A stretch of 20,769 nt of DNA from JAHLMO01 sp038997305. Its GTDB lineage: Archaea > Aenigmatarchaeota > Aenigmatarchaeia > CG10238-14 > SpSt-28. Below are positions 1 through 6,867 of this stretch, in pieces. Each line of letters starts with the position of its first letter. Position 1 is the stretch's first letter. The stretch covers positions 1 through 20,769 of the forward strand of contig JAWAZZ010000011.1 of the NCBI GenBank assembly GCA_038997305.1, in the 5' to 3' direction. The position numbers and the translations under genes were made by a program. Below the pieces are notes generated by a model, which was not told the DNA's origin, made no database searches, and saw only the letters and a list, made by a program, of their open reading frames with translations.

Positions 1-563
1 CAATTGAACTTTCAAATAGAGTAGGAATAAACATTGAATTTCCATCGCAAGATTATTACGATGAAGTTAAATTATATCTTTCTTTTAAGCAAGATGTTTT
101 AAAAAGATTAAAATTATTGAGTAGAGTTGTTGAATATTATAGAAAGAGAGGTAAAAAAGTGGATTTGGTAACTCAATTTATTGTTGGGGTAAGAGAAGAA
201 AGCGATAAAGAAATTTTAGAAATGACTGAATATTTATATAGAAAATTGAATGTAAGAAGAGTTTATTATTCTGCTTTTGAACCAATTCCAAAAACTCCTT
301 TAGAAAATAAAAAACCTGAAAGTAAAGAGAGAGAAATTAAACTATATAGAGCCGGCTTTTTAATAAGAGATTATAGATTTAGTTTTAAGGATTTTGAATA
401 TGACGAAAAAGGAAATTTAATTCATAATGATCCTAAAAAATCTTTAAAACCAGAAATAAAAGAAAAATATTCTTTTGAAGATTTAAAAAAGTTCGAAAAC
501 ATAGGAATAAAAAAAGCGATAAAGTTATCTAACAATTATAGCTTGTTAAAGTTTTTTAGTTAA
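1..563 (+). CDS. Radical SAM DNA modification/repair-type protein, C-terminal part (5' end outside window)
   Basis: The reading frame is open from base 3, upstream of any start codon, so this is the 3' part of a longer gene. The visible part resembles the back half of the TIGR03916 family, putative DNA modification/repair radical SAM proteins often encoded beside a UDG-like glycosylase. Support comes from a strand segment LSNRVGINIEFPS near the new N-terminus, then TQFIVG, then RRVYYSAFEPIP, the spacing expected for the late barrel strands. The C-terminal 50 residues look like a helix-hairpin-helix segment (FENIGIKKAIKLS), which would suit nucleic-acid binding. The CxxxCxxC cluster lies outside the window and cannot be seen. 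No UDG-like partner is encoded downstream in the window. The family call is recognition of motifs; the substrate is unknown. Confidence 0.72.
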   Translation, partial: IELSNRVGINIEFPSQDYYDEVKLYLSFKQDVLKRLKLLSRVVEYYRKRGKKVDLVTQFIVGVREESDKEILEMTEYLYRKLNVRRVYYSAFEPIPKTPLENKKPESKEREIKLYRAGFLIRDYRFSFKDFEYDEKGNLIHNDPKKSLKPEIKEKYSFEDLKKFENIGIKKAIKLSNNYSLLKFFS

Positions 564-574
564 AAACCTGAAAA

Positions 575-940
575 TTAACTTTGAAGTATTTTCTTTATTT
601 TCTCTTTGTTTTTTGGACTTCCAAATCCTATTTCAATAGATAGTTCATACAATAAAGTTGATGTATAAATTAGAAAAACTACAGTTAAAATAAGAGTTAA
701 TGCTTTAAAAACGATAACCAACATATTATTATTAAATTCTGGAAAAATAAAGCTGAATATTTGCAAAAAGAAGTAAGAAGTAAGGAAGATTAAAGATATT
801 ACTTGAAATATCAATATTTTTCTAAATCTATCAGATGCAAAATGTCTGGAAGATAATATAAAGATTACAGATACTAATATACCTCCTATTGAAAAGCTTA
901 ATATCGAAGTCAATATTAGAAAAACGATGTTGAAATCCAT
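575..940 (-). CDS. Three-TM membrane protein of unknown function
   Basis: This 121-residue protein starts at ATG (940) six bases after the stop of the RecA/KaiC-like gene, so the two are probably co-transcribed. Three hydrophobic segments are visible at about residues 6-30, 41-67 and 74-98, joined by a basic loop (SSRHFASDRFRK). A charged, lysine-rich tail follows (about 104-121), and by the positive-inside rule it is likely cytoplasmic. I do not recognise the family. The tight pairing with a P-loop-less RecA-fold protein suggests the two act together, for example as a membrane sensor and a cytoplasmic partner; that is inference. It converges on the radical SAM gene with an 11-base gap and no obvious terminator. 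Confidence 0.7.
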   Translation of the reverse strand: MDFNIVFLILTSILSFSIGGILVSVIFILSSRHFASDRFRKILIFQVISLIFLTSYFFLQIFSFIFPEFNNNMLVIVFKALTLILTVVFLIYTSTLLYELSIEIGFGSPKNKEKIKKILQS

Positions 941-946
941 AAATAT

Positions 947-1579
947 TTATTTATTAGAAAGCTTTATTTTTACTATTTCATCCACAAAAACTATTATATT
1001 TTTTAGTATGTCCTCTTCTTCTCTTATTAACCTAAAGTAGAAACCCAAAACTCTGAAGATTTTTAGTTTTGAGGAAACAAAATGTACGAATTTTAAAAAT
1101 TTTTCTTTTTCTGAATGCAATGCTATTATATCTAAAGAGTCTATTACTATAAATACTTTTTCTGGATTTTTTACAGATGCCAATATTTCATAAAATACTA
1201 TTGCTATTTCAGCCAAATTCGAGGGAGAACTTAAAAATATTATGTTTTCATCCTTTTTAATACTTGTAGCTCCCTCGCTCTTTGCTAAAGAAATTCCCGG
1301 AGCAGGAGAATAGAAATAATTTGATATTGCATCTATGAATAAAATTTTTTCTGGATTTATTCCAGATTTTTTGAGAATTTCTATAATATATGTAGCTGGG
1401 GTTCTTAAAGATAAATAAATTCCATTCAAGCCCATTTCATTTACCAATATTTTTAACATTTCGTCGATCATTGTATTTATATCACTTGCATCTTCAAAAT
1501 CTATTAGTAAAGTTTTTGGAAACTTAAGATAATTTGTTAGAAAATTTTTTAATTCCTTCTGATTTCTAATCTCTATCAT
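947..1579 (-). CDS. RecA/KaiC-like (RAD55-related) protein lacking a P-loop
   Basis: This 210-residue protein resembles archaeal RAD55/KaiC-like proteins that have lost the Walker A loop. The N-terminal strand TLLIDFEDASDIN occupies the P-loop position with no GxxxxGKT. A second strand, GIYLSLRTPATYI, matches the strand-helix unit after the P-loop. IIFLSSPSNLAEIAI and VFIVIDSLDIIALH (Walker B-like) follow, and then a core strand and helix. Lack of the phosphate-binding loop predicts weak or no ATP hydrolysis and a structural or sensory role. I place the start at the ATG at 1579 rather than the TTG six codons upstream, because a TTG start would leave no space for the divergent thiI promoter. 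It is followed at once by a three-TM protein. Family is moderately sure; function is unknown. Confidence 0.68.
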   Translation of the reverse strand: MIEIRNQKELKNFLTNYLKFPKTLLIDFEDASDINTMIDEMLKILVNEMGLNGIYLSLRTPATYIIEILKKSGINPEKILFIDAISNYFYSPAPGISLAKSEGATSIKKDENIIFLSSPSNLAEIAIVFYEILASVKNPEKVFIVIDSLDIIALHSEKEKFLKFVHFVSSKLKIFRVLGFYFRLIREEEDILKNIIVFVDEIVKIKLSNK

Positions 1580-1606
1580 AAAATTGTATTGCAATTAAAA
1601 TTAATT

Positions 1607-2926
1607 ATGTATGAAAAAACTCTATTGGGAATCGATGAAATTTGGATAAAATCAGAAAAAATTAAAAGAATTGCCATAAAAAGCTTATTGGAAGATATTA
1701 AAAGAAGAATAAATTTTAACGATATAGAAGAAAGAAGAGGTAGAATAATAATAAATTCATATAAAGATGAGTGGATTGAAAAATTAAAAAAAGTTTTTGG
1801 AATAAAAACTATTTATCCAGCAATTTCTTCAAAAAGCGATTTAGAAGAAATAAAGAGAAGAGTTTTGGAAATCCTAAAAAATCATAAAGGAAGTTTTAAG
1901 ATAGAAACAAAAAGAATATATAAAAAATTCCCTCTGAATTCGCTAGAAGTTAACAAACAAGTCGGAGATTTCATAATAGAAAACTTAAATCTAAAAGTCG
2001 ATGTAAAAAATCCTGATAAAATAGTTCATATCGAAATTCACGAAAACGAAACATACATTTATGATAAAGTCATTTACGGAATAGGTGGATTAAACTTAGG
2101 ATTTGAAGGTAAAGGATTAGTTTTATTTTCTGGTGGAGTCGATTCTAGTTTAGCATCAATACTTATGGGAAAAAGAGGTATGAATTTAGATTTTCTCTTT
2201 GTTAACATTGCTGGAGAGTTTTATTTAAATTATGTTTTTAGAATTTTTAAAAAACTTAAGGAATATTTTCCAGATGCAAAGCTTTTTGTCTATGATTTAG
2301 ATTTAGATAAACTTCTAAAAGTTAGAAAAGGTTACAAACAAATAATGTTTAAAGTTTTAATGTATAAAATTGCTGAAACTTTTGCTAAAGAAAATTCTTA
2401 TGATGCAATAGTTACCGGAGAATCTTTAGGTCAAACAGCAACTCAAACAATAGAATCTTTAAACTTACTAAATTCAATGGTTTCTATATTAGTTCTTAGA
2501 CCCTTAATAGGAATGAATAAAGATGAAATAATAAAATTCGCAAAAGATTTTGAAATCTTCGAACTAAGAGCTCCAGAAATTTGTGAAATAGAAAAATATC
2601 CAACAACAAAACCAAAAAGAGAGATTGTATTAGAAGAACTAGAAAAATTATCTATCGATTTTAATGAGGAAGTTAAAAAAGTTAAACTCATCGAAAATTT
2701 TGAAATAGAAGAAAGCATAATAAAATTACCAAAAAAAGAAGAACTCGAAATAATAAATTTGGATAATGTTAGTATAGAAAAGCTGATATTAGAAAAAGAT
2801 AAAAAATATCTTTTTATTTGCAAATCTGGAATGTTAGCTAGAAGTGTTTCAGAAAAGTATAGAAAGTTAGGTTATGAAACTTATTTTTTAGATATACGAA
2901 CAGCCAAAAGTTTAAAGTATATTTGA
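1607..2926 (+). CDS. thiI: tRNA 4-thiouridine sulfurtransferase ThiI with rhodanese domain
   Basis: ThiI adenylates U8 of tRNA and transfers sulfur to make 4-thiouridine; some homologues also feed sulfur to thiamine thiazole synthesis. The 439-residue protein shows a ferredoxin-like/THUMP region (about 1-165), a PP-loop SGGVDSS at 175-181, the family's TGESLGQTATQT segment near 270-281, and a conserved Cys326 in RAPEICEIEKYPT, equivalent by alignment from memory to E. coli Cys344. A short C-terminal rhodanese-like domain has catalytic Cys405 in FICKSGMLARS and ends in LDIR. Many archaeal ThiIs lack this domain, so both relay cysteines being present suggests the bacterial-type persulfide mechanism. 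The ATG at 1607 is chosen over an upstream TTG (1589) because it gives the usual N-terminus and leaves a TATA-like CATAAAATT about 26 nt upstream. Stop is TGA, abutting alaX. Confidence 0.95.
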   Translation: MYEKTLLGIDEIWIKSEKIKRIAIKSLLEDIKRRINFNDIEERRGRIIINSYKDEWIEKLKKVFGIKTIYPAISSKSDLEEIKRRVLEILKNHKGSFKIETKRIYKKFPLNSLEVNKQVGDFIIENLNLKVDVKNPDKIVHIEIHENETYIYDKVIYGIGGLNLGFEGKGLVLFSGGVDSSLASILMGKRGMNLDFLFVNIAGEFYLNYVFRIFKKLKEYFPDAKLFVYDLDLDKLLKVRKGYKQIMFKVLMYKIAETFAKENSYDAIVTGESLGQTATQTIESLNLLNSMVSILVLRPLIGMNKDEIIKFAKDFEIFELRAPEICEIEKYPTTKPKREIVLEELEKLSIDFNEEVKKVKLIENFEIEESIIKLPKKEELEIINLDNVSIEKLILEKDKKYLFICKSGMLARSVSEKYRKLGYETYFLDIRTAKSLKYI

Positions 2927-3643
2927 TTAATCTACTGTAAAATAAATTCTCTTTTTATCTTTGCCTTTGTTTTCAACCTTTAATAATTTTATAGTTCCTA
3001 TTTCTTTTGTATTTTTTACATGCGGTTCTCCATCAGCTTGAACATCTATTCCTTCAATCTCTACAATTCTTAACCTATCTACATTTGGCGGCATTCTATT
3101 TGCAAGCTTTACAATTCCTTCAATTTTTAATGCTTCTTCTCTACTTAACCAATAAACCTTCACTTCTAAACCCTTTTTGGCAATTTCATTGGCTTCATTT
3201 ATTACTTCTTCAAAAATTTTTTTCGCTGTTTCTGAATCTACATTCAAAGAATAATCGTCTTTTGCATATTCACTAGAAATATTTCCACCAGTTACCAAAG
3301 CTTTGTATTTCTGATACATTAAAGCAGAAATTATGTGAGTGGCTGTATGTAATCTCATTTTTCTATATCTTTTTTCCCAATCTATCTCAGCTTTTATTAT
3401 GTCACCAACTTTAAAAGTAGGTTCTTTATTTAATATATGTATTGTTTCTTCATCTTTTTTGCCAGCAATTACTTCATACTTTTCATTATTAAAATAAAAA
3501 TATCCTGTATCTGCTTCAACACCTCCACTTCCATTATGAAAAGCTGTTTGATCTAAAACAACTTCTTTGCCATTAATTTCCAAAACTTTTGCTTCAAACT
3601 CTTTTATATAGCTATCCTCTTGATATAAAAGCTTTGTTCTCAT
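2927..3643 (-). CDS. alaX: Alanyl-tRNA editing protein AlaX
   Basis: AlaX proteins are free-standing relatives of the AlaRS editing domain; they hydrolyse Ser-tRNA(Ala) (and sometimes Gly-tRNA(Ala)). The 238-residue protein has the N-terminal barrel with AFHNGSGGVEADTG (about 35-47), the zinc motif HTATH (His99, His103) and a late HVKNTKEIG motif (His208). At the position four before His208, where the family usually has Cys (CxxxH), this protein has Asp204, an unusual or alternative third/fourth ligand. Length suits the medium-size AlaX-M class. It lies divergent to serS with 13 bp between start codons; since serine is what AlaX removes from tRNA(Ala), the pairing makes functional sense. Its stop touches the stop of thiI. 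Confidence 0.93.
   Translation of the reverse strand: MRTKLLYQEDSYIKEFEAKVLEINGKEVVLDQTAFHNGSGGVEADTGYFYFNNEKYEVIAGKKDEETIHILNKEPTFKVGDIIKAEIDWEKRYRKMRLHTATHIISALMYQKYKALVTGGNISSEYAKDDYSLNVDSETAKKIFEEVINEANEIAKKGLEVKVYWLSREEALKIEGIVKLANRMPPNVDRLRIVEIEGIDVQADGEPHVKNTKEIGTIKLLKVENKGKDKKRIYFTVD
3622..3631 (+). promoter_or_regulatory. TATA-like box for serS
   Basis: GATATAAAAG lies inside the alaX coding region, centred about 30 nt before the serS ATG at 3657. This is the spacing expected for a leaderless archaeal transcript starting at or near the start codon. No Shine-Dalgarno sequence precedes serS. The call rests on sequence and spacing only. Confidence 0.45.
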
Positions 3644-3656
3644 AAATTATGTTTTT

Positions 3657-4978
3657 ATGATAAAAATAAAAGAAATTATTAATAAAAAAGACGAATATAA
3701 AAAAGTTTTGATAAATAGGGGTTTAACAAAGCTTGTACCAAATTTCGATTATGGAATAAAAAATATAATGAATGGAAAGAAAAAAGTAAGACACTACAAA
3801 AACTCAGAGAAGAATTAAATAAGTTAAATAGAGAATATAACAAAACAAAAAATTCAGAATTAATTCAAAAATCAAAAGAAATTAAGAAAGAAATTCAGAA
3901 AAATGAAGAAGAGATAAAGAAAATAGAAGAGGAAATAGAAAATATAGAACTAATATTGCCCAATTGGTTGCATGAAAGCGTTCCAATAGGGACTGAAGGT
4001 AATGAAAAACCAATAAAATATGTTGGAAAACCAAGAGTTTTGAAAGATTATATAAACGAATTTAAAAAATTACATAAAGATGTAAATTTTGAAATAGTTG
4101 ACAAAGTTTTTCATCACTATGATCTTGTAGGAAAATATATCGATCAAGAAAGAGCTGGAGAAATAGCTGGTTCTAGGTTTTACTACCTTTTTGATGAGCT
4201 AGTACCTCTCGTTTTTGCGATTAGTATGTATGCTATAGATTTCTTTAGGAAGAAAGGTTACGCAGATAAACTAATGATAACACCATATTTAATAAGAAAA
4301 GATATAGAACAAAAAATTACTTATTTCGAAGCTTTTGAAGAAACAATATTTGAAATAGAAAAAGAAAATTTACTCTTAATACCTTCATCTGAACATACAA
4401 TTCTTGCTTATTATAAAGATACCATATTTAATCAAGAAGATCTTCCCATAAGAATAATAGCATGGACTCCTTGTTTTAGAAAAGAAGCTGGTGTACATGG
4501 AAAAGATACAAAAGGAATTTTTAGAGTTAAACAATTTGAAAAGGTAGAAATACATGTCATAACTAAAAAAGATGAAGATATAGCTGAAGTTTATAAGTTA
4601 ACAGATTTAGTTCAAGAATTTCTTGAAACTTTAGGTTTGCCAAACAGATCTATAATAGTTCCTAGCGAAGACATGGATAAAAGAGCCTTATTACAAATTG
4701 ATGTAAAAACTTGGTTCCCTGATCAACAAAAATATAGAGAAACACATTCAATAGCAACACTGGGAACTTGAGTATCTGGAAAGTTAAAATTAAGATATAG
4801 GTTAGATGATAAAAAAGAGCTTACAAGAAACGTTTATGCAACCGCGGCTGCGGTTGAAAGGTTAATCTGTGCGATAGCGGAAAATCATTATGATTCTGAT
4901 TCAAACATTATCAAGATACCAAAACCTCTTAAAAAATATTTAGATTTCGAAGAAATAGCTCTTAATAATAAAAATTAA
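3657..4978 (+). pseudogene. serS: Seryl-tRNA synthetase, interrupted by a -1 frameshift and an in-frame UGA
   Basis: SerRS charges tRNA(Ser) (and tRNA(Sec) where present). The start at 3657 opens a frame reading into a SerRS-type N-terminus, but this frame ends at a TAA (3816-3818) after 53 codons. The coiled-coil arm (LQKLREELNKLNREYNK) continues in the -1 frame from about 3764. The join falls at A-AAA-AAT (3758-3764), a textbook slippery heptamer; one more A in the run, or a -1 slip, restores the frame. The frame then shows motif 2 (PCFRKEAGVHGKDTKG) and the start of motif 3 (RETHSIATLGT), where TGA (4769-4771) interrupts. The same frame resumes with SGKLKLRYR and ATAAAVERLICAIAENH to a TAA at 4976-4978. 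Corrected for the slip, the gene is 440 codons plus stop, a normal SerRS length. Identity is firm; whether it is a pseudogene, a sequencing error, or recoded is open. Confidence 0.85.
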
Positions 4979-4992
4979 CATATAGCAACTTT

Positions 4993-5640
4993 TTATTTAT
5001 TTTGTTTTAAGAATTCTTCTAAAATAGATTTTGCATCCTCTTCTATTGGTTTTCCATGCCCAAAATAAATTTTATCAAAATTGTAATTATCTAAAATCTT
5101 ATTTAAAGATTTGATTATCAAATTCTCGTTTTCATTAAATTCTTTTGGAGCAAATTCGAGCTTGTTTCTTTCATTATCTAGCAAATCCCCAATAAAAAGA
5201 GAGTTATCTATTAAAAAGCACAAGTGGTCATCGGTATGACCAGGAGTATAGATTATCTTTATATTTTCTATCTTTCCTTCATCATCTATTTCTATATGAG
5301 GCTTAAATCCCTTATAGCCTAGAAAGGGTGTTAAAAGTTTGAAGATATATTTTTTGAAATCTTTGGGATATCTGAACTTTTTACCTAATAGATATTCTAC
5401 AGAATTTTTATGAGCAACAATTTTTGCATAAGGATAATTTTTATAAATTTCATGCAAACCTAAAATATGATCTATGTGAGAATGTGTAATTAGAATATAT
5501 TTTAAAGGTTTTCCGATTTCTTTTAGTTTTTTTAATATATTTTTAGCTTTTTTATCAAAACCGCAATCTATAAGAATTACATTTTCTTCAAACTCGATTA
5601 TAAAAGAATTTGAATAACCATTTATTTGGTGGACATACAT
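4993..5640 (-). CDS. Metallo-beta-lactamase-fold hydrolase
   Basis: The 215-residue protein has the full metal set of the metallo-beta-lactamase superfamily: HSHIDH (His53, His55, Asp57, His58), His135 in TPGHTDD, Asp152 in FIGDLLD and His195 in FGHGKP. These bind two zinc (or Fe) ions for hydrolysis of an ester or thioester. The general form (glyoxalase II-like, no CPSF beta-CASP domain) does not reveal the substrate. The start ATG at 5640 is unambiguous. It stands alone on the minus strand between serS (convergent) and an ANL gene 59 bp upstream. That 59-bp gap is A/T-rich and could hold its own promoter. With an acyl-activating enzyme next door, a thioesterase-like role is possible but only inferred. 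Confidence 0.88.
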   Translation of the reverse strand: MYVHQINGYSNSFIIEFEENVILIDCGFDKKAKNILKKLKEIGKPLKYILITHSHIDHILGLHEIYKNYPYAKIVAHKNSVEYLLGKKFRYPKDFKKYIFKLLTPFLGYKGFKPHIEIDDEGKIENIKIIYTPGHTDDHLCFLIDNSLFIGDLLDNERNKLEFAPKEFNENENLIIKSLNKILDNYNFDKIYFGHGKPIEEDAKSILEEFLKQNK

Positions 5641-5699
5641 AAAATATAATACTTACTTTTGTTAGTATATTTTTAAACAGATTACATATATTGTTTAAT

Positions 5700-6734
5700 C
5701 TATCTTCTAGGATTCGAAAAACCTTCTCTTCCAAATATGTCTGAATAGCCTGCTCTACCTATCAATTCTTTATTATCTATGAAAACATACATACCCGATT
5801 TCCAAAATCTTGTAAAAAGTTTATATCCTTCTTCACCTTTTTCAACTATTTCTATTTTCTTCTCCTTCTTTCTTACCGGATAAATAAAAACATAATCTGG
5901 TGGATAATAAGTTATTCCTTTATTATCAACAATTCCTATTGCGTCGCCAAACATAGAATCGCCATAAAAAGGTATTATTCTGGCTCTATAAAACCAATTT
6001 CCCATGTTTTTTATTGTTTCTATGTCCATCCCAAAACCACTAGTAATGAAGTGTCTTATAGTGTCCCTAGGAAATATTTCATAAAGTAATGGCGCAGATC
6101 TTATTGTATCGATTTCAGGATCTCTTCTTAAATATTGATGTATTCTTTTGATCGTTGGTTCTAACCTTTTTCTCATTTCTTCTTCCGATAACTTTTTTAA
6201 TCCTAAAACTTCTACTCCTACAAAATATGCATATTTTGCTCCAGACCTATAAACTAATTGTGTATTTTCCTCTTGAAACCAACCATAAGGACCAATAAGC
6301 AGAGCTACTGAAGGGTTAAATTCATATATACTTTTCATATGCTTTACCAAGAAATCAACAATTCTTTCCAAATCATCATAACTCCAAGCTGATATGTTAG
6401 CTTCATCTCCCATAGTTCCAGAGGATTGATACCACCTTACAAAAATTGGATATTCTGGTCTAAAAAGCTTCCACTCTGTTCTAATTCTATCAGGATTTAA
6501 TAATTCTGGATTTTTACTATACAAACTATTTACTAATTCTTCTAAAAATGAAGGAACATCGTCTTTTTCTAATGAATTTTTAAATTTGTAAACATCATCA
6601 TCGTTTAATATATTTCTCCAGAAGGGTGTGTATTTTTTATGGAATAATATAGTTTCCCATATTCTTTCTTTAACTCCTCTACCAACTATATCCTTACTTT
6701 TTCCGTTGTAAATATTTTGTGATGATAAAACCAT
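5700..6734 (-). CDS. Short ANL-superfamily (PaaK-like) adenylate-forming protein lacking the C-terminal lid
   Basis: This 344-residue protein resembles phenylacetate-CoA ligase-like (COG1541-type) adenylating enzymes. The phosphate-binding A3 motif is SSGTMGD at 104-110 (usual SSGTTG; the second Thr is Met). An A5-like segment, PFYGDSMFGD, is at about 255-264. The protein ends at ELIGRAGYSDIFGREGF, which resembles the A8 hinge (GRxxD...G), so the small C-terminal domain carrying the A10 lysine is absent. The TAG stop is followed by stops in every frame, so this is not a simple frameshift. Without the lid the enzyme might catalyse adenylation only, or be inactive or regulatory. It is divergent from a full-length ANL enzyme 133 bp away. 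Substrate unknown; it need not be an aromatic acid. Confidence 0.8.
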   Translation of the reverse strand: MVLSSQNIYNGKSKDIVGRGVKERIWETILFHKKYTPFWRNILNDDDVYKFKNSLEKDDVPSFLEELVNSLYSKNPELLNPDRIRTEWKLFRPEYPIFVRWYQSSGTMGDEANISAWSYDDLERIVDFLVKHMKSIYEFNPSVALLIGPYGWFQEENTQLVYRSGAKYAYFVGVEVLGLKKLSEEEMRKRLEPTIKRIHQYLRRDPEIDTIRSAPLLYEIFPRDTIRHFITSGFGMDIETIKNMGNWFYRARIIPFYGDSMFGDAIGIVDNKGITYYPPDYVFIYPVRKKEKKIEIVEKGEEGYKLFTRFWKSGMYVFIDNKELIGRAGYSDIFGREGFSNPRR

Positions 6735-6786
6735 AATTATATTTATTTAATCGTAAAAAATAAATAGTTGATTCAAAATTATAAAA

Positions 6787-6813
6787 ACTAATTAAATTAA
6801 ATTTTTAATCAGT
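6787..6813. promoter_or_regulatory. Imperfect inverted repeat midway between divergent ANL genes (candidate operator)
   Basis: ACTAATTAAA (6787-6796) and TTTAATCAGT (6804-6813) are inverted copies with one mismatch, separated by 7 bases. The centre is at 6800; the midpoint of the start codons at 6734 and 6868 is 6801. Such symmetry is what a dimeric regulator controlling both genes would use. Against it, the intergenic region is almost pure A/T, so chance palindromes are easy; only the C/G at the arm ends adds information. Confidence 0.3.
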
Positions 6814-6837
6814 AAATGATAAAAATTAAAATAAAAA

Positions 6838-6846
6838 TTTATATAT
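6838..6846 (+). promoter_or_regulatory. TATA-like box for the full-length ANL gene
   Basis: TTTATATAT at 6838-6846 is centred about 26 nt before the ATG at 6868, the right spacing for a leaderless transcript. A matching A/T box, ACTATTTATT on the minus strand (about 6756-6765), lies at the same distance from the divergent start at 6734. Confidence 0.5.
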
Positions 6847-6867
6847 TTGTTGATAATAAAAATTTTT

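Noticed and set aside
3007..3276. Plus-strand ORF of 89 codons inside alaX
   Set aside because: It is a shadow of the antisense alaX frame, with Leu/Phe-rich low-complexity content and no motif.
4769..4771. UGA as a sense codon (Trp or Sec) throughout this genome
   Set aside because: Other genes here use TGA as their stop at sensible ends (thiI, rnhB, scpB, egsA) and use TGG for Trp, so a general reassignment is unlikely; only this single site is odd.
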